Source of the DNA: Arthrobacter sp. B3I4
Lineage (GTDB): Bacteria; Actinomycetota; Actinomycetes; Actinomycetales; Micrococcaceae
Direction of reading: 5' to 3'
Assembly (NCBI RefSeq): GCF_030816855.1
Contig: NZ_JAUSYK010000001.1
Coordinates: forward strand, 868,001-932,000
DNA: 64,000 nt
Shown here: piece by piece, positions 46,470-55,318 of the stretch
How positions within the stretch are numbered: the first letter of the stretch is position 1
Layout: every line of letters starts with the position of its first letter
Notes under the pieces: generated by a model
The model's database searches: none
The model's input: the letters and a program-made list of their open reading frames with translations, nothing else
Told to the model about the DNA's origin: nothing
Program-made: the position numbers and the translations under genes

Positions 46470-46994
46470 ATGCCGATCACCAAAGCGTCGCTAAAACACG
46501 ACGGCTTCACCGGATTCCGGTCCCTCTCGGACCTCGATATCAACCGGATCCCGCAGAAGCCGGGCATCTTCGCCGTGCTGCTGCCCGAGGGGTCAGCGCC
46601 CAACAGCATCCGGCCGCAATTCCTCGCCAAAAGCACGGCGGGCGTCTTCAAAAAGAAGGACCCCACCCTGAAGGCCGACCTGCTCGATGTCGAATGGGTC
46701 GACGGTGCGGAGGTCCTTTATCTGGGCAAGGCTGGCCCCGGCAGCAAGGGCAACCGCGGGCTCCGCCGGCAGATCCAGGAATTCGTGGATTTCGGCAGAG
46801 GCAAGCCGCCGGGCCACTGGGATGGGCGGTTGATCTGGCAGCTCGTCGGCGCCCCCAGACTGATCATCGCGTGGAAGGAACTGCCCCTCCAGGACCTCGC
46901 CGCGGAAGAGGCCCGCTACCACGCAGCATTCGTGGCAGAGTTCGGTCAACTGCCGTTCGCGAACCTGGTCCAGGCCCGAGTCAAGGGCGCTTGA
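46470..46994 (+). CDS. GIY-YIG-like endonuclease-fold protein, copy 2
   Basis: 174 residues, paralogue of the gene at 44443. Aligned motifs: GIF (32-34) in KPGIFAVLLPEG, YLG (84-86) in AEVLYLGKAG, GLRRQIQEF, and LPFAN near the end. The residue matching E148 of copy 1 is Ala (RYHAAFVAEF), so the usual catalytic Glu is missing or shifted to E147; this copy may bind without cutting or use another residue. GAGGAACCCC precedes the ATG, a better start site than copy 1 has. Divergent from the HNH gene. Confidence 0.65.
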   Translation: MPITKASLKHDGFTGFRSLSDLDINRIPQKPGIFAVLLPEGSAPNSIRPQFLAKSTAGVFKKKDPTLKADLLDVEWVDGAEVLYLGKAGPGSKGNRGLRRQIQEFVDFGRGKPPGHWDGRLIWQLVGAPRLIIAWKELPLQDLAAEEARYHAAFVAEFGQLPFANLVQARVKGA

Positions 46995-47005
46995 TAACCG
47001 GAGGG

Positions 47006-48526
47006 CTAAATCCCGCCGCCATGGGTAAACCGGCCGGCCACTAGCGTCGCGCCCACCGGCATCGCGGCAAATTCGGCGTCCGAAACGGCAAGCGGGTCGG
47101 CGTCGAGCACGACGACGTCGGCCGGGTCCCCGACGCTGATCCGGCGCCGCCCCCGTGAGGATGCCGCGAGGGCTTCCTGGCGGGTGAGCGCCTGCTCCGG
47201 GTGCCACGGCGGCCGTCCGTCGCCGCGCGCCCGCGTGGTGGCCGCGGACATCGCGACCCACGGTTCAAGGGGTGCCACCGGCGCGTCCGAGCCGAGCGCC
47301 AGCACAGCCCCGGCGTCGAGCAGCGAACGCAGCGGGAAGGCCCGCTCCGTCCGGCCGGCCCAGTTGGAGTCGGCGGCGTCGCGGTCATCGAGTGCGTGGG
47401 CTGGCTGTACGCTGGCGGTCAAACCCAGCTCGCCGAAGCGGGCGAAGTCCTGCTGCCGAACAAACTGGGCATGCTCAATCCTGCCCTTGATTCCGGCCGA
47501 CCCGTAAGCATCCAGCGCCACTTCGTTGGCACCGTCGCCGATCGCGTGCACCGCCGGCACGAACCCGGCCTCCCTCGCCTTGACCAACAGTTCCAACAAC
47601 TCGGTCTCGCTGACCGTGAGCAGCCCGCGACCGCCGTGCGGGTAGGGGTCGACGCAGAACGCGGTGCGCGTATTAAGAGAACCGTCAATCAGTACCTTCA
47701 ACGGGCCCACGCGAAGGAGTCCGCAGCTGCCCGGAACCAGGTCCCCTGTCCGCATTTCCGCGGAGATGGCACGGTCCAGGTCCTGCGGATAGACGCCGGC
47801 CTCCACCCGGAAGGAGTCGAAGCCCGCGGCGATGCGCCGCAACCAAGGGTCCCGGTTCCAGACCATCTCGAAGTCGACCACCCCGACGATCCCGCGGGCA
47901 GCGGCTGCCTTGCCGGCGTCGCACACCATTGCATCTACCGTCTCCTCGGGCAGCCGTCCCAGTTCGCGGGTGAGTTCAAAGGCAGGTTCCTCCCGGAGCA
48001 GCCCGTCGTCGCCCACCGCAACCCCGTACCGTGCGGCCGCGGCACTGTTGAGCCAGACGCAGTGCAGGTCATGGCTGATCAGCGCGGCCGGGGCGCCGGC
48101 CGCGGCGACGTCGAGCAGTTCACGGCTGGGCAGGTCCGCCCAGCCGGCGTCCCTGAAGCCGACGCCGACCAGCGTCGAGCGGCCAGCGGGCCCGGTGGCG
48201 GCGCCCCGGGATGCGGGGCCGGCTAGGTGACGGCGGACGACGTCGGCCGTCTCACGCGCAGACGAGGTGCCGGACAGGTCGATTCGGCCGGCAGTCAGCG
48301 CCCACTGGGTCATGTGGACGTGCTCATCCCACAGTCCCGGAATAACGAAGCGGCCGTCCAGGTCCACGCGCCGGGACATGGGCGGCAGGCCCAGTGATCC
48401 GGACGGCGCGATCCGCGCAACGGAGCCGTCAGTAATGAGAATGTCACACAACGTCACTTCCGCCGGTTGTCGGACCGAAGCGAGAACGAGGTGCTGTTCG
48501 ACGGCACCCTGAGCGGGTTTTGGCAT
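47006..48526 (-). CDS. YtcJ-like amidohydrolase family protein
   Basis: 506 residues, amidohydrolase-3 type. Metal-binding motif HVHMTQ in IPGLWDEHVHM, typical of YtcJ-like N-substituted formamide deformylase or imidazolone-type hydrolases; later H residues in VPAVHAIGD and RIEHAQ, and the Asp in LALGSDAPV. Terminal ADVVVLDADPLAVSD belongs to the small beta-sandwich domain. The substrate is unknown. The ATG at 48526 is chosen; a longer frame adds 12 residues. It ends 12 bases beyond copy 2 of the GIY-YIG-like gene, convergent. Confidence 0.83.
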   Translation of the reverse strand: MPKPAQGAVEQHLVLASVRQPAEVTLCDILITDGSVARIAPSGSLGLPPMSRRVDLDGRFVIPGLWDEHVHMTQWALTAGRIDLSGTSSARETADVVRRHLAGPASRGAATGPAGRSTLVGVGFRDAGWADLPSRELLDVAAAGAPAALISHDLHCVWLNSAAAARYGVAVGDDGLLREEPAFELTRELGRLPEETVDAMVCDAGKAAAARGIVGVVDFEMVWNRDPWLRRIAAGFDSFRVEAGVYPQDLDRAISAEMRTGDLVPGSCGLLRVGPLKVLIDGSLNTRTAFCVDPYPHGGRGLLTVSETELLELLVKAREAGFVPAVHAIGDGANEVALDAYGSAGIKGRIEHAQFVRQQDFARFGELGLTASVQPAHALDDRDAADSNWAGRTERAFPLRSLLDAGAVLALGSDAPVAPLEPWVAMSAATTRARGDGRPPWHPEQALTRQEALAASSRGRRRISVGDPADVVVLDADPLAVSDAEFAAMPVGATLVAGRFTHGGGI

Positions 48527-48886
48527 AGGGACAAGGCTAGGCGGGCCGTGCTGCGGCAGCAATCCCGGTCCCGGCAGCCACTAGCGTCACAGCAACCCCG
48601 GCGCGGCAACTTTGGACTGCCGCAAGGGACTTTTGCCCCTTTGCTCGCCGGCGGGGGCAGGCCACTCTGGACTAGGAGCGATTCCTGCACGACATTCAGG
48701 AATTGGGGGACGAATCGCTCCGTACGAAATATCGGTCTCGCTATGACCCTGGGGTGAGGAAATGGCATATCCACTTTCCAGCTTGGGCAGGAAAGACAGG
48801 GGACCCGCCATCATGAGTAGTGCAAGTTTGAACGCTCGGCGCCGACCGATCAGCGCGTTTGTGCCGAGCGGGAGCGCTGAGGCCGT
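48527..48886. promoter_or_regulatory. 360-base divergent spacer with alternative hairpins
   Basis: Outer arms GGAGCGATTC (48675-48684) and GAATCGCTCC (48712-48721) are perfect inverted copies 27 bases apart. Inner arms ATTCCTG (48681-48687) and CAGGAAT (48697-48703) are also perfect and share ATTC with the outer arm, so the two stems compete. Located between the amidohydrolase and the plus-strand operon starting 48887. Could be a regulatory switch or a protein-binding site. No coding support. Confidence 0.45.
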
Positions 48887-49267
48887 ATGACTACGGTGCG
48901 CCAAATGAACCAGACCAGCCGAGCCAGGTCTTTCCACGCCCATCCGTCGCACGGTGATCCGAGGATCAAGGTGGTCATTCGGATTGACACCAGCGCAGAG
49001 TCCGCTCGGGTGGAGGTGCGGGGCGTCGTCACCATGGCGAACATCCGCGCCCTTCATGTCGTCTGCCGCCGCGTCACTTCCAAGCTTGCCGGCTACGAGA
49101 TCATCGTCGACCTGGCCCATGCAAGGGTCAGCGGAGCCGCCTTTGATGAACTGCAGGAACATGCGCGTCAGTCCGTCATTTCATCCGGAATCGACTCCTC
49201 CGTCACCCCTTGCCAGCTGCGAATCATCGATCCGCCGGTCATTCTCCGACTCAAGGAGCTTGCATGA
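48887..49267 (+). CDS. Hypothetical protein, weakly STAS-like
   Basis: 126 residues I cannot assign with certainty. The core (RVEVRGVVTMANIRALHVVC, AGYEIIVDLAHARVSGAAFD, ELQEHARQ) has the strand-helix rhythm of STAS/anti-anti-sigma domains, but the phosphorylatable Ser in the usual place is not evident (VSGAAF is the nearest). Stop overlaps the ADH start (ATGA), first gene of a four-gene overlapping operon with alcohol dehydrogenase, flavodoxin and a DUF4389 membrane protein. A role in stress or redox signalling would be inference. Confidence 0.55.
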   Translation: MTTVRQMNQTSRARSFHAHPSHGDPRIKVVIRIDTSAESARVEVRGVVTMANIRALHVVCRRVTSKLAGYEIIVDLAHARVSGAAFDELQEHARQSVISSGIDSSVTPCQLRIIDPPVILRLKELA

Positions 49268-50319
49268 AAGCGCTGGTGTACGGCGGTCCCGGTCAGAAGT
49301 CCTGGACGGAGGTGCCAGAGCCGAAGCTCCAGCATCCCACCGATGTGATCGTCCGCGTGGACACCACAACCATCTGCGGCACGGACCTCCACATCCTCAA
49401 AGGGGATGTCCCCGCCGTAACGGAGGGGCGGATCCTAGGCCACGAGGGCGTTGGGACCATCACCGAGGCGGGTTCCTCGGTAACGGGCCTCAAGGTGGGG
49501 GACCGTGTCATTATTTCGTGCATCAAATCCTGCGGCCATTGTGCAAACTGCAAGACCGGCCTGTACTCGCACTGCATGGGCGAGGAGGGCCAGGCCGGGA
49601 TCGGCTGGGTCTTCGGCCATTTGATCGACGGGACGCAGGCTGAATACGTTCGCGTTCCTTACGCCGAAAATTCGCTGCACCTGCTGCCGGAGGGTGTGAG
49701 CGACGAGCAGGCCGTTATGCTGTCCGACATTCTCCCCACCGGGTTTGAAATCGGCGTGCAGTACGGCCGGGTCAAGCCCGGCGACACGGTCGCCGTAGTG
49801 GGCGCCGGGCCGGTAGGACTGGCAGCCATCGCGACAGCCGGCCTGTACGGTGCCGCCACCATCATCGCCGTCGACCTGGACGCCAACCGGCTGGAAAAGG
49901 CGCGGGAGTTCGGTGCGACAGACGTGGTGCTCTCCGGCGACGCCGACTGGAAGAACCGGGTCTTGGCCCTGACGGACGGGCAGGGGGTGGATGTGGCCAT
50001 CGAAGCGGTCGGCATCCCGGCCACCTTCAACATGTGCACGGATATTGTCAGGCCGGGCGGCAACGTCGCCAACGTGGGGGTGCACGGCAAGTCTGTGGAG
50101 CTGCACGTGGAAGACCTGTGGATCCAGAACATCAACATCAGCATGGGTCTGGTCAATGCCAACACCACCCCCATGCTGCTCAAGCTGGTGGCCCAGAACA
50201 AGGTGCCGGCAGGGAAATTCGCCACCCACCACTTCAGTTTCGACCAGTTCATCGAGGCGTATGACACCTTTGCCCGGGCTGCGGAAACGAAGGCCCTGAA
50301 GGTGGTGCTTACCGCGTGA
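49264..50319 (+). CDS. Zinc-dependent alcohol dehydrogenase
   Basis: 352-residue medium-chain dehydrogenase. Catalytic zinc ligands C38 (TTICGTDLHIL) and H60-E61 (GHEGVG), structural zinc C90, C93, C96 and C104 (SCGHCANCKTGLYSHC), and the NAD fold AVVGAGPVGLAAI. Overall resembles the alpha-ketoglutarate-semialdehyde/NAD-dependent family with a bacterial short-chain alcohol preference, not specified here. Starts inside the previous stop and ends overlapping the flavodoxin start (GTGA), so four genes are coupled. Confidence 0.9.
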   Translation: MKALVYGGPGQKSWTEVPEPKLQHPTDVIVRVDTTTICGTDLHILKGDVPAVTEGRILGHEGVGTITEAGSSVTGLKVGDRVIISCIKSCGHCANCKTGLYSHCMGEEGQAGIGWVFGHLIDGTQAEYVRVPYAENSLHLLPEGVSDEQAVMLSDILPTGFEIGVQYGRVKPGDTVAVVGAGPVGLAAIATAGLYGAATIIAVDLDANRLEKAREFGATDVVLSGDADWKNRVLALTDGQGVDVAIEAVGIPATFNMCTDIVRPGGNVANVGVHGKSVELHVEDLWIQNINISMGLVNANTTPMLLKLVAQNKVPAGKFATHHFSFDQFIEAYDTFARAAETKALKVVLTA

Positions 50320-50765
50320 GAGCCCACATTGTTTACGATTCGGCGTTCGGCAACACGAAATCGGTGGCCGAAGCCGTGGCCGGTTCGCTCGGCGCGCTCG
50401 CGACCAGCCCGATACCGGTCGGTGACTTCCGGCCGGTGGACCTTCTGGCCGGGGATCTGCTGATTCTCGGCAGTCCGATCAACGGCTGGCGTCCGACGCC
50501 GAAAATCGCCGAACTGCTCAGTGCCCTCGGGGACGGGCATCTCAAGGGGGTTAAGGCGGCCGCTTTCGATACCCGCGTGCGGATGTTCATTCACGGGGAC
50601 GCGGCAAAGAAGATGGCGCACACCCTCCGGGACCAGGGGGCCGACCTGATCTCCGAGCCCATGCCCTTCTACGTCCAGGGCAGCGAGGGGCCGTTGCGCC
50701 CCGGCGAAATCGAGAAGGCGGCGCGATGGGGCAAGTCCCTGCTGGAGGCGTTGGACCAGTCATGA
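50316..50765 (+). CDS. Flavodoxin-like protein
   Basis: 149 residues, GTG start overlapping the ADH stop. FMN phosphate-binding loop DSAFGNTKSVAEAVA, then the strand LLAGDLLILGSPINGWRPTP and a C-terminal helix. Lacks a membrane anchor. The neighbour alcohol dehydrogenase uses NAD, so direct electron transfer between them is unclear; the shared operon suggests a common stimulus. Its stop overlaps the next start (ATGA). Confidence 0.82.
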   Translation: MRAHIVYDSAFGNTKSVAEAVAGSLGALATSPIPVGDFRPVDLLAGDLLILGSPINGWRPTPKIAELLSALGDGHLKGVKAAAFDTRVRMFIHGDAAKKMAHTLRDQGADLISEPMPFYVQGSEGPLRPGEIEKAARWGKSLLEALDQS

Positions 50766-52546
50766 AACCGGGCCGGATCGTCATGCTGGTGCTTGGCACG
50801 CTTGCTGCGTTGCTGGGCCTGGGACTTCTGGCTGGCGCTGCCTTTTCCGGCTGGGCCAACTACCAGCAACGCGACGGCCGCTACTTCACCACCCCGTCGG
50901 AACGCTACAGCGTTGACTCCTATGCCTTGACCTCTCCGCGGCTCAACGTCATGTCCGACGCCGGACCCGCCGGCGTCGACCCGGCAGGGATCGCCGGCAG
51001 CGTGATGCTCCGCGGTTCGACAGCCGACTCCGCCCGGCAGATTTTCATCGGCATTGCCCCTCAGAGCGATGTTGCCTCGTATCTGAACAACGTCAAGCAC
51101 TCGGAACTGGTCGAGGTCCGCTTCTCACCCTTCCGGGTCCAGTACAACGATGTTTCCGGCAGCATGCCCCCGGCCCGGCCGACCGAGCAGACCTTCTGGG
51201 CGGCCTCCGCCAGCGGCCCAGGTACCCAGGAACTCCAATGGAATCTGCGCTCCGGTAACTGGGCAGTGGTGATTATGAACGCCGACGCAAGCAGCCCGGT
51301 GTCTGTTGACCTGCGCGGCGGTGCGCGCTCGGACCTCCTCTGGCCGGTGTTCATTGGTCTGCTGATCGGTGGCATCGCGTTGCTCGCTATCGGCGTCCCG
51401 CTGATCGTGGCCGGCGCGGCCGGGCTCGGCCGGGGAGGTCCGCCGCACGGCCCGCAGTACGCCGCCGCTACGCAAGGTCAGGGGCGCAACGGTCTACCGT
51501 ACGCCGGGCAACCACACAACGGGGCGCCCTACCCCCGGGTTCCCGCTGGCTATCCGGAACCCCCCGCCTCCGGCCCGCCGCCGGGCGGATATGTTTATCC
51601 GGCCCGGCTGAGCGGCTATCTGGAACCGCAGCTGTCCCGCTGGCTGTGGTTGGTCAAATGGTTCCTTGCCATCCCGCACTTCATCGTGTTGTTTTTCCTC
51701 TGGTTCGCTTTTGTCGTCACCACGATCGTGGCCGGGTTCGCGATCCTCTTCACCGGCCGTTATCCGCGCTCGATCTTTAATTTCAACGTCGGCGTCATCC
51801 GCTGGAGTTGGCGTGTGGCCTTCTACTCCTACTCGGCCCTCGGAACGGACCAGTACCCGCCCTTTACACTCGCCCGCACCGGTTATCCGGCGGACTTCGA
51901 CGTCGACTATCCGGCGAAGCTGTCGCACGGGCTGGTCCTCGTGAAGTCCTGGTTGCTGGCAATTCCGCACCTGTTGATCGTCGGTGTCCTCACCGGGACC
52001 ACCCGGGTGTGGGGCGCTCGCGAAGGGTACTGGGACGATGGTCGATGGATCGAGCAGAACGCGGGCATCTCCTTGATCGGGCTGCTGGTGCTCATTGCCG
52101 GCGTGGTCCTGCTCTTCACCGGGCAGTACTGGCGGGGCTTGTTCGACCTGCTCATGGGCCTGAATCGGTGGATATACCGGGTGATCACGTACGTAGCCCT
52201 CATGCGGGACGAATACCCGCCGTTCCACCTGGACATGGGGCCCACTGACCCGGGCGATCTGCAACCGGTCGGGCCCGGACCTTCGACGACGCCGGTGTAC
52301 GGCCAAGCACCGCAACCGTACGGCCAGACGCCCCCGGGGGCCGGCGAGCGGGGCCAGTACGGCCGGTCGTCGGGCTATTTCGGCATTGGTGGTCCACCCG
52401 CATCGGTTCCACCGGAAGTTCACGAGGGCCGCGGCAGCCAGGACAGTCCTCCGCCGCCGGGGACCGGAAACGGGCCGGAACAAGGCCGCACGCCCGGGCC
52501 CGAGAGCCCGCTGCCCCCCGGGCCGGCTGCGCCGCCCCGGTCCTGA
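50762..52546 (+). CDS. DUF4389 membrane protein with a Pro-rich tail
   Basis: 594 residues. N-terminal span (VMLVLGTLAALLGLGLLAGA), an extracellular region of about 160 residues, another span near 200 (WPVFIGLLIGGIALLAIGVP), a Pro/Gly/Tyr-rich linker, then two DUF4389 modules each with the pattern WLxLVKWxLAIPHxxxL and LFTGxYxRxxFxxxxGxxRW. The C-terminal 90 residues are Pro/Gly-rich and probably disordered. Function unknown; last gene of the overlapped operon. Confidence 0.78.
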   Translation: MKPGRIVMLVLGTLAALLGLGLLAGAAFSGWANYQQRDGRYFTTPSERYSVDSYALTSPRLNVMSDAGPAGVDPAGIAGSVMLRGSTADSARQIFIGIAPQSDVASYLNNVKHSELVEVRFSPFRVQYNDVSGSMPPARPTEQTFWAASASGPGTQELQWNLRSGNWAVVIMNADASSPVSVDLRGGARSDLLWPVFIGLLIGGIALLAIGVPLIVAGAAGLGRGGPPHGPQYAAATQGQGRNGLPYAGQPHNGAPYPRVPAGYPEPPASGPPPGGYVYPARLSGYLEPQLSRWLWLVKWFLAIPHFIVLFFLWFAFVVTTIVAGFAILFTGRYPRSIFNFNVGVIRWSWRVAFYSYSALGTDQYPPFTLARTGYPADFDVDYPAKLSHGLVLVKSWLLAIPHLLIVGVLTGTTRVWGAREGYWDDGRWIEQNAGISLIGLLVLIAGVVLLFTGQYWRGLFDLLMGLNRWIYRVITYVALMRDEYPPFHLDMGPTDPGDLQPVGPGPSTTPVYGQAPQPYGQTPPGAGERGQYGRSSGYFGIGGPPASVPPEVHEGRGSQDSPPPPGTGNGPEQGRTPGPESPLPPGPAAPPRS

Positions 52547-52613
52547 GCAGCGCCTCCCGTATCTGGGCAGCGCCGCCTGCAGCGCAACCGGGAAGGAACC
52601 GCCCCTAGCCCAG

Positions 52614-53747
52614 CTATTCCACCGTGACCTTGATTCGCTGCACCGCGTTGTTGCCCATGCCCTGGTAATTCCAGACCTGGTCAAGTGGCTGGGTGGCCCC
52701 GGTAGCGTCCGTGGCCCGGCAGGACAGTTCGTGGTCCCCGGGATCCGCCACCCACGGCAGTGACCAGGCTGACCACGCAAAAGGAGCAGGAGGCTGAGCC
52801 ACTTGTGCCGGCAGCCACGTGCCGTCGATCCCGACATCGACACGCGTCACCCTGCCGTGGCCGGACCAGGCCCGTCCGCTCAGCATCACCGGGCCGGCGG
52901 GCATAATCCGCTGCCGGGTGAAGAAATCCGGAACGCCGGGCGGAACCATGAGTGCCCGGACTTTCATCCACGAAACGGGGGTGCCGGGGTCGTCCGCGTC
53001 CTGCTGGTAGCGGTAGGCCACCGACTGCTGGAAACCGGCGAAAGGCTTGGACAGCACCTTGATTGAGGAGAGCCACTTGACGCTGGCCATGCCGTACCAG
53101 CCCGGGACCACCAGCCGCAGCGGAAACCCGTGCTGGGGCGGTAGTTGCGTGCCGTTCATCCGGTAAGCAAGCACGACATCGGGTCGAAGGGCCTGGTCCA
53201 CCGGCAGGCTTCGCGCGTACTGCTGCCGGACCCCGCCCTGGATGCCGGCGTCGGCACCGGTGAAAGCGACCTCCACGGCGTCGTCGTCGACGCCCGCCTG
53301 GGCCAGCAGGTAGGCCAACGGCACGCCGGTCCACACCGCTGTGCCCACGCCCTCCAGTGTCCATGGCTGGCTCAGCGGCCGGGGCTTGAGCAGGGATCGG
53401 CCGTTGCCCGCGCACTCCAGCGTGACCGGGACGCTGATGCTTGGCGCCCGGCTCAGCGCACGCAGGTTCAGTTCCAGGGACCGCTCCACCGCGCCGCCGA
53501 TCCGCAGGTGCCAACTGTTCCCGTCGATGGCCGGGATGTCGAAATGGTCCAGCAGATAGTGCAGTCCGGGCGGAGTTACGTCATTCCGGAGTGCCTCCAG
53601 CGGCATCGAGTGGTTCCGCACCGCAAGTTGCAACTCTTCCGCGGTGAGCGGTCCGTCACTGGGTTCCGCCGGGTGCACCGCCAGCCGTTCCGTCTGCCTG
53701 CGCCGTGCCAGAACGGGGGAGATGTGCTTGGACAGTTGCTTCGGCAT
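52614..53747 (-). CDS. Molybdopterin-dependent oxidoreductase, sulfite oxidase family
   Basis: 377 residues. The Mo-coordinating cysteine is C112 in TLECAGNGRSLL. The dimerisation domain follows with VKWLSSIKVL, AYRYQQDADD and KVRALMVPPG. No Tat signal or heme domain is visible, so a cytoplasmic protein with an unknown partner is likely. Related to sulfite oxidase and YedY-like proteins; the substrate cannot be named. Ends convergently with the DUF4389 gene, 68 bases apart, with no clear terminator between. Confidence 0.87.
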   Translation of the reverse strand: MPKQLSKHISPVLARRRQTERLAVHPAEPSDGPLTAEELQLAVRNHSMPLEALRNDVTPPGLHYLLDHFDIPAIDGNSWHLRIGGAVERSLELNLRALSRAPSISVPVTLECAGNGRSLLKPRPLSQPWTLEGVGTAVWTGVPLAYLLAQAGVDDDAVEVAFTGADAGIQGGVRQQYARSLPVDQALRPDVVLAYRMNGTQLPPQHGFPLRLVVPGWYGMASVKWLSSIKVLSKPFAGFQQSVAYRYQQDADDPGTPVSWMKVRALMVPPGVPDFFTRQRIMPAGPVMLSGRAWSGHGRVTRVDVGIDGTWLPAQVAQPPAPFAWSAWSLPWVADPGDHELSCRATDATGATQPLDQVWNYQGMGNNAVQRIKVTVE

Positions 53748-53904
53748 GGGACTGCGATTCTGCGAGGTCCGGCTTTCGGCGCCAGCCGGGAATCGGCCGG
53801 CGTCGCCTGCTCTCAGGTGTACGCCGGCACTTCGAGGCCGTCAATACCAAGCAGACGCGGCGCGGCGCCCGGTACTGACGGCCAACAAAAGGAGACCCCT
53901 CCGG

Positions 53905-54909
53905 TCAGGCCTCCCGGGAGGCCGGTGACTTGGTCTGCGCAGGGTCACGCTCGGCGAGGGATCCGATGGCGGCGTCGATCTTGTCCAGGACCTCCTGATC
54001 CAGCTTCACGCCGGCGGCCGCCACATTCTTCTCGATCTGCTCCGGCCGGGATGCGCCCATGATCGCCGACGCCACGTTCTTGTTCTGCAACACCCACGCA
54101 ATGCTCAGCTGCGCCATCGTCAGCCCCGCCTCATCGGCGATCGGCTTGAGCTGCTGCACGCCGGTAAGGACCTCATCGGACATCCAGCGCTCGATCATCC
54201 GGGCGCCACCCTTTGAATCGGTCGCCCGGCTGCCCTCGGGGGCCGGTTTGCCCGGGTGGTACTTACCGCTGAGCACGCCCTGTGCCATGGGGGACCAGAC
54301 AATCTGGGACAGGCCGAGCTCCTCGGAGGTGGGGACGACCTCCGCCTCGATGACGCGCCAGAGCATGGAGTACTGCGGCTGGTTGGAAATGAGCTGGAAG
54401 CCGAGCTCCTTCGCGAGGGCGTGGCCCTCGCGAATCTGGCTGGCGGTCCATTCGCTGACCCCGATGTACAGGGCTTTGCCCTGCCGCACGATGTCAGCGA
54501 AGGCCTGCATAGTCTCTTCCAGCGGCGTCTCGAAGTCGTAGCGGTGGGCCTGGTACAGGTCCACGTAGTCCGTCTGCAACCGGGACAGTGACCCGTTGAT
54601 GGACTCCATGATGTGCTTGCGGGAAAGGCCCAGATCGTTGTGCCCCTTGGGACCGGTGGGGCCAAAGACCTTGGTGAAAATCTCCAGCGACTCGCGCCGC
54701 TCGTCTTTCAGCGCCTCGCCCAGGACGGTCTCCGCGGCAGTGTTGGCGTAGACGTCGGCGGTGTCAAAGGTGCTGATGCCGGCGTCGAGCGCGGCACGCA
54801 CGCACTGGGTGGCGACGTCGTTTTCCACTTGAGAGCCGTGGGTAAGCCAGTTGCCGAAGGTGATTTCTGAGATTTTGAAGCCGCTGTGGCCGAGGTATCT
54901 GAATTCCAT
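53905..54909 (-). CDS. Aldo/keto reductase
   Basis: 334-residue TIM-barrel NADPH reductase. Active-site tetrad: D in FDTADVYANTA, the Tyr in that same segment (ADVY), K in SLEIFTKVFGP, and H in DLYQAHRYD. It resembles potassium-channel-beta-type/YghZ-like AKRs. The ATG at 54909 is preferred over the TTG nine bases earlier; a GGAA-type site precedes it. Physiological substrate unknown. Confidence 0.88.
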   Translation of the reverse strand: MEFRYLGHSGFKISEITFGNWLTHGSQVENDVATQCVRAALDAGISTFDTADVYANTAAETVLGEALKDERRESLEIFTKVFGPTGPKGHNDLGLSRKHIMESINGSLSRLQTDYVDLYQAHRYDFETPLEETMQAFADIVRQGKALYIGVSEWTASQIREGHALAKELGFQLISNQPQYSMLWRVIEAEVVPTSEELGLSQIVWSPMAQGVLSGKYHPGKPAPEGSRATDSKGGARMIERWMSDEVLTGVQQLKPIADEAGLTMAQLSIAWVLQNKNVASAIMGASRPEQIEKNVAAAGVKLDQEVLDKIDAAIGSLAERDPAQTKSPASREA

Positions 54910-54949
54910 GGGTTCCAACGTAGCCCAGATGCCCCTCGCGGGTAAGGCT

Positions 54950-55318
54950 TCAGCTGGCCTTGCGCTCGGCGTCGGGGCTGGGTACTTCGCGGACCGAAAC
55001 CTTCACCTCGGGAGCCGCAGCCGCCTTCGCCCGCGCACTGGCCCGGAAGTCGGCGCGCTCGACGGCGGCGGCCCACTCGGGGGACAGCTGAGCTTCCCTG
55101 CGCGCCGGCTTTGCCGGGTTTCCCGCCTTCACGGACGCCGTAGTCAGCCCCACGGGCACAAGGGCGGGAGTGCGGCGGCGGAACAGGGCAGCGCCTGCAG
55201 TGGCCACCAGCCGGCCCACTCCAGCGAGGAGCAAAATGGCGACGAAAGCGATGAACACTCCCACGAACATGACGAGGCCGATCCCGAGGGTGGCGAAAAA
55301 AGTCAGGTTCATTGCCAT
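54950..55318 (-). CDS. Hypothetical membrane protein with charged tail
   Basis: 122 residues. One hydrophobic helix near the start (LTFFATLGIGLVMFVGVFIAF and the following FVAILLLAGVGRLVATAGAAL), then an Arg/Ala/Glu-rich soluble tail. A weak ribosome site at the ATG. No recognised family. It lies 40 bases before the aldo/keto reductase on the same strand and may be co-transcribed with it. Confidence 0.6.
   Translation of the reverse strand: MAMNLTFFATLGIGLVMFVGVFIAFVAILLLAGVGRLVATAGAALFRRRTPALVPVGLTTASVKAGNPAKPARREAQLSPEWAAAVERADFRASARAKAAAAPEVKVSVREVPSPDAERKAS

Noticed and set aside
51255..51270. GGTAACTGGGCAG, resembling the repeat near 3.77 kb
   Set aside because: It encodes SGNWAVV in the DUF4389 protein; no repeat structure around it.
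53908..53923. 16-bp perfect palindrome GGCCTCCCGGGAGGCC
   Set aside because: It falls in the last codons of the aldo/keto reductase and is explained by GC-rich coding sequence.
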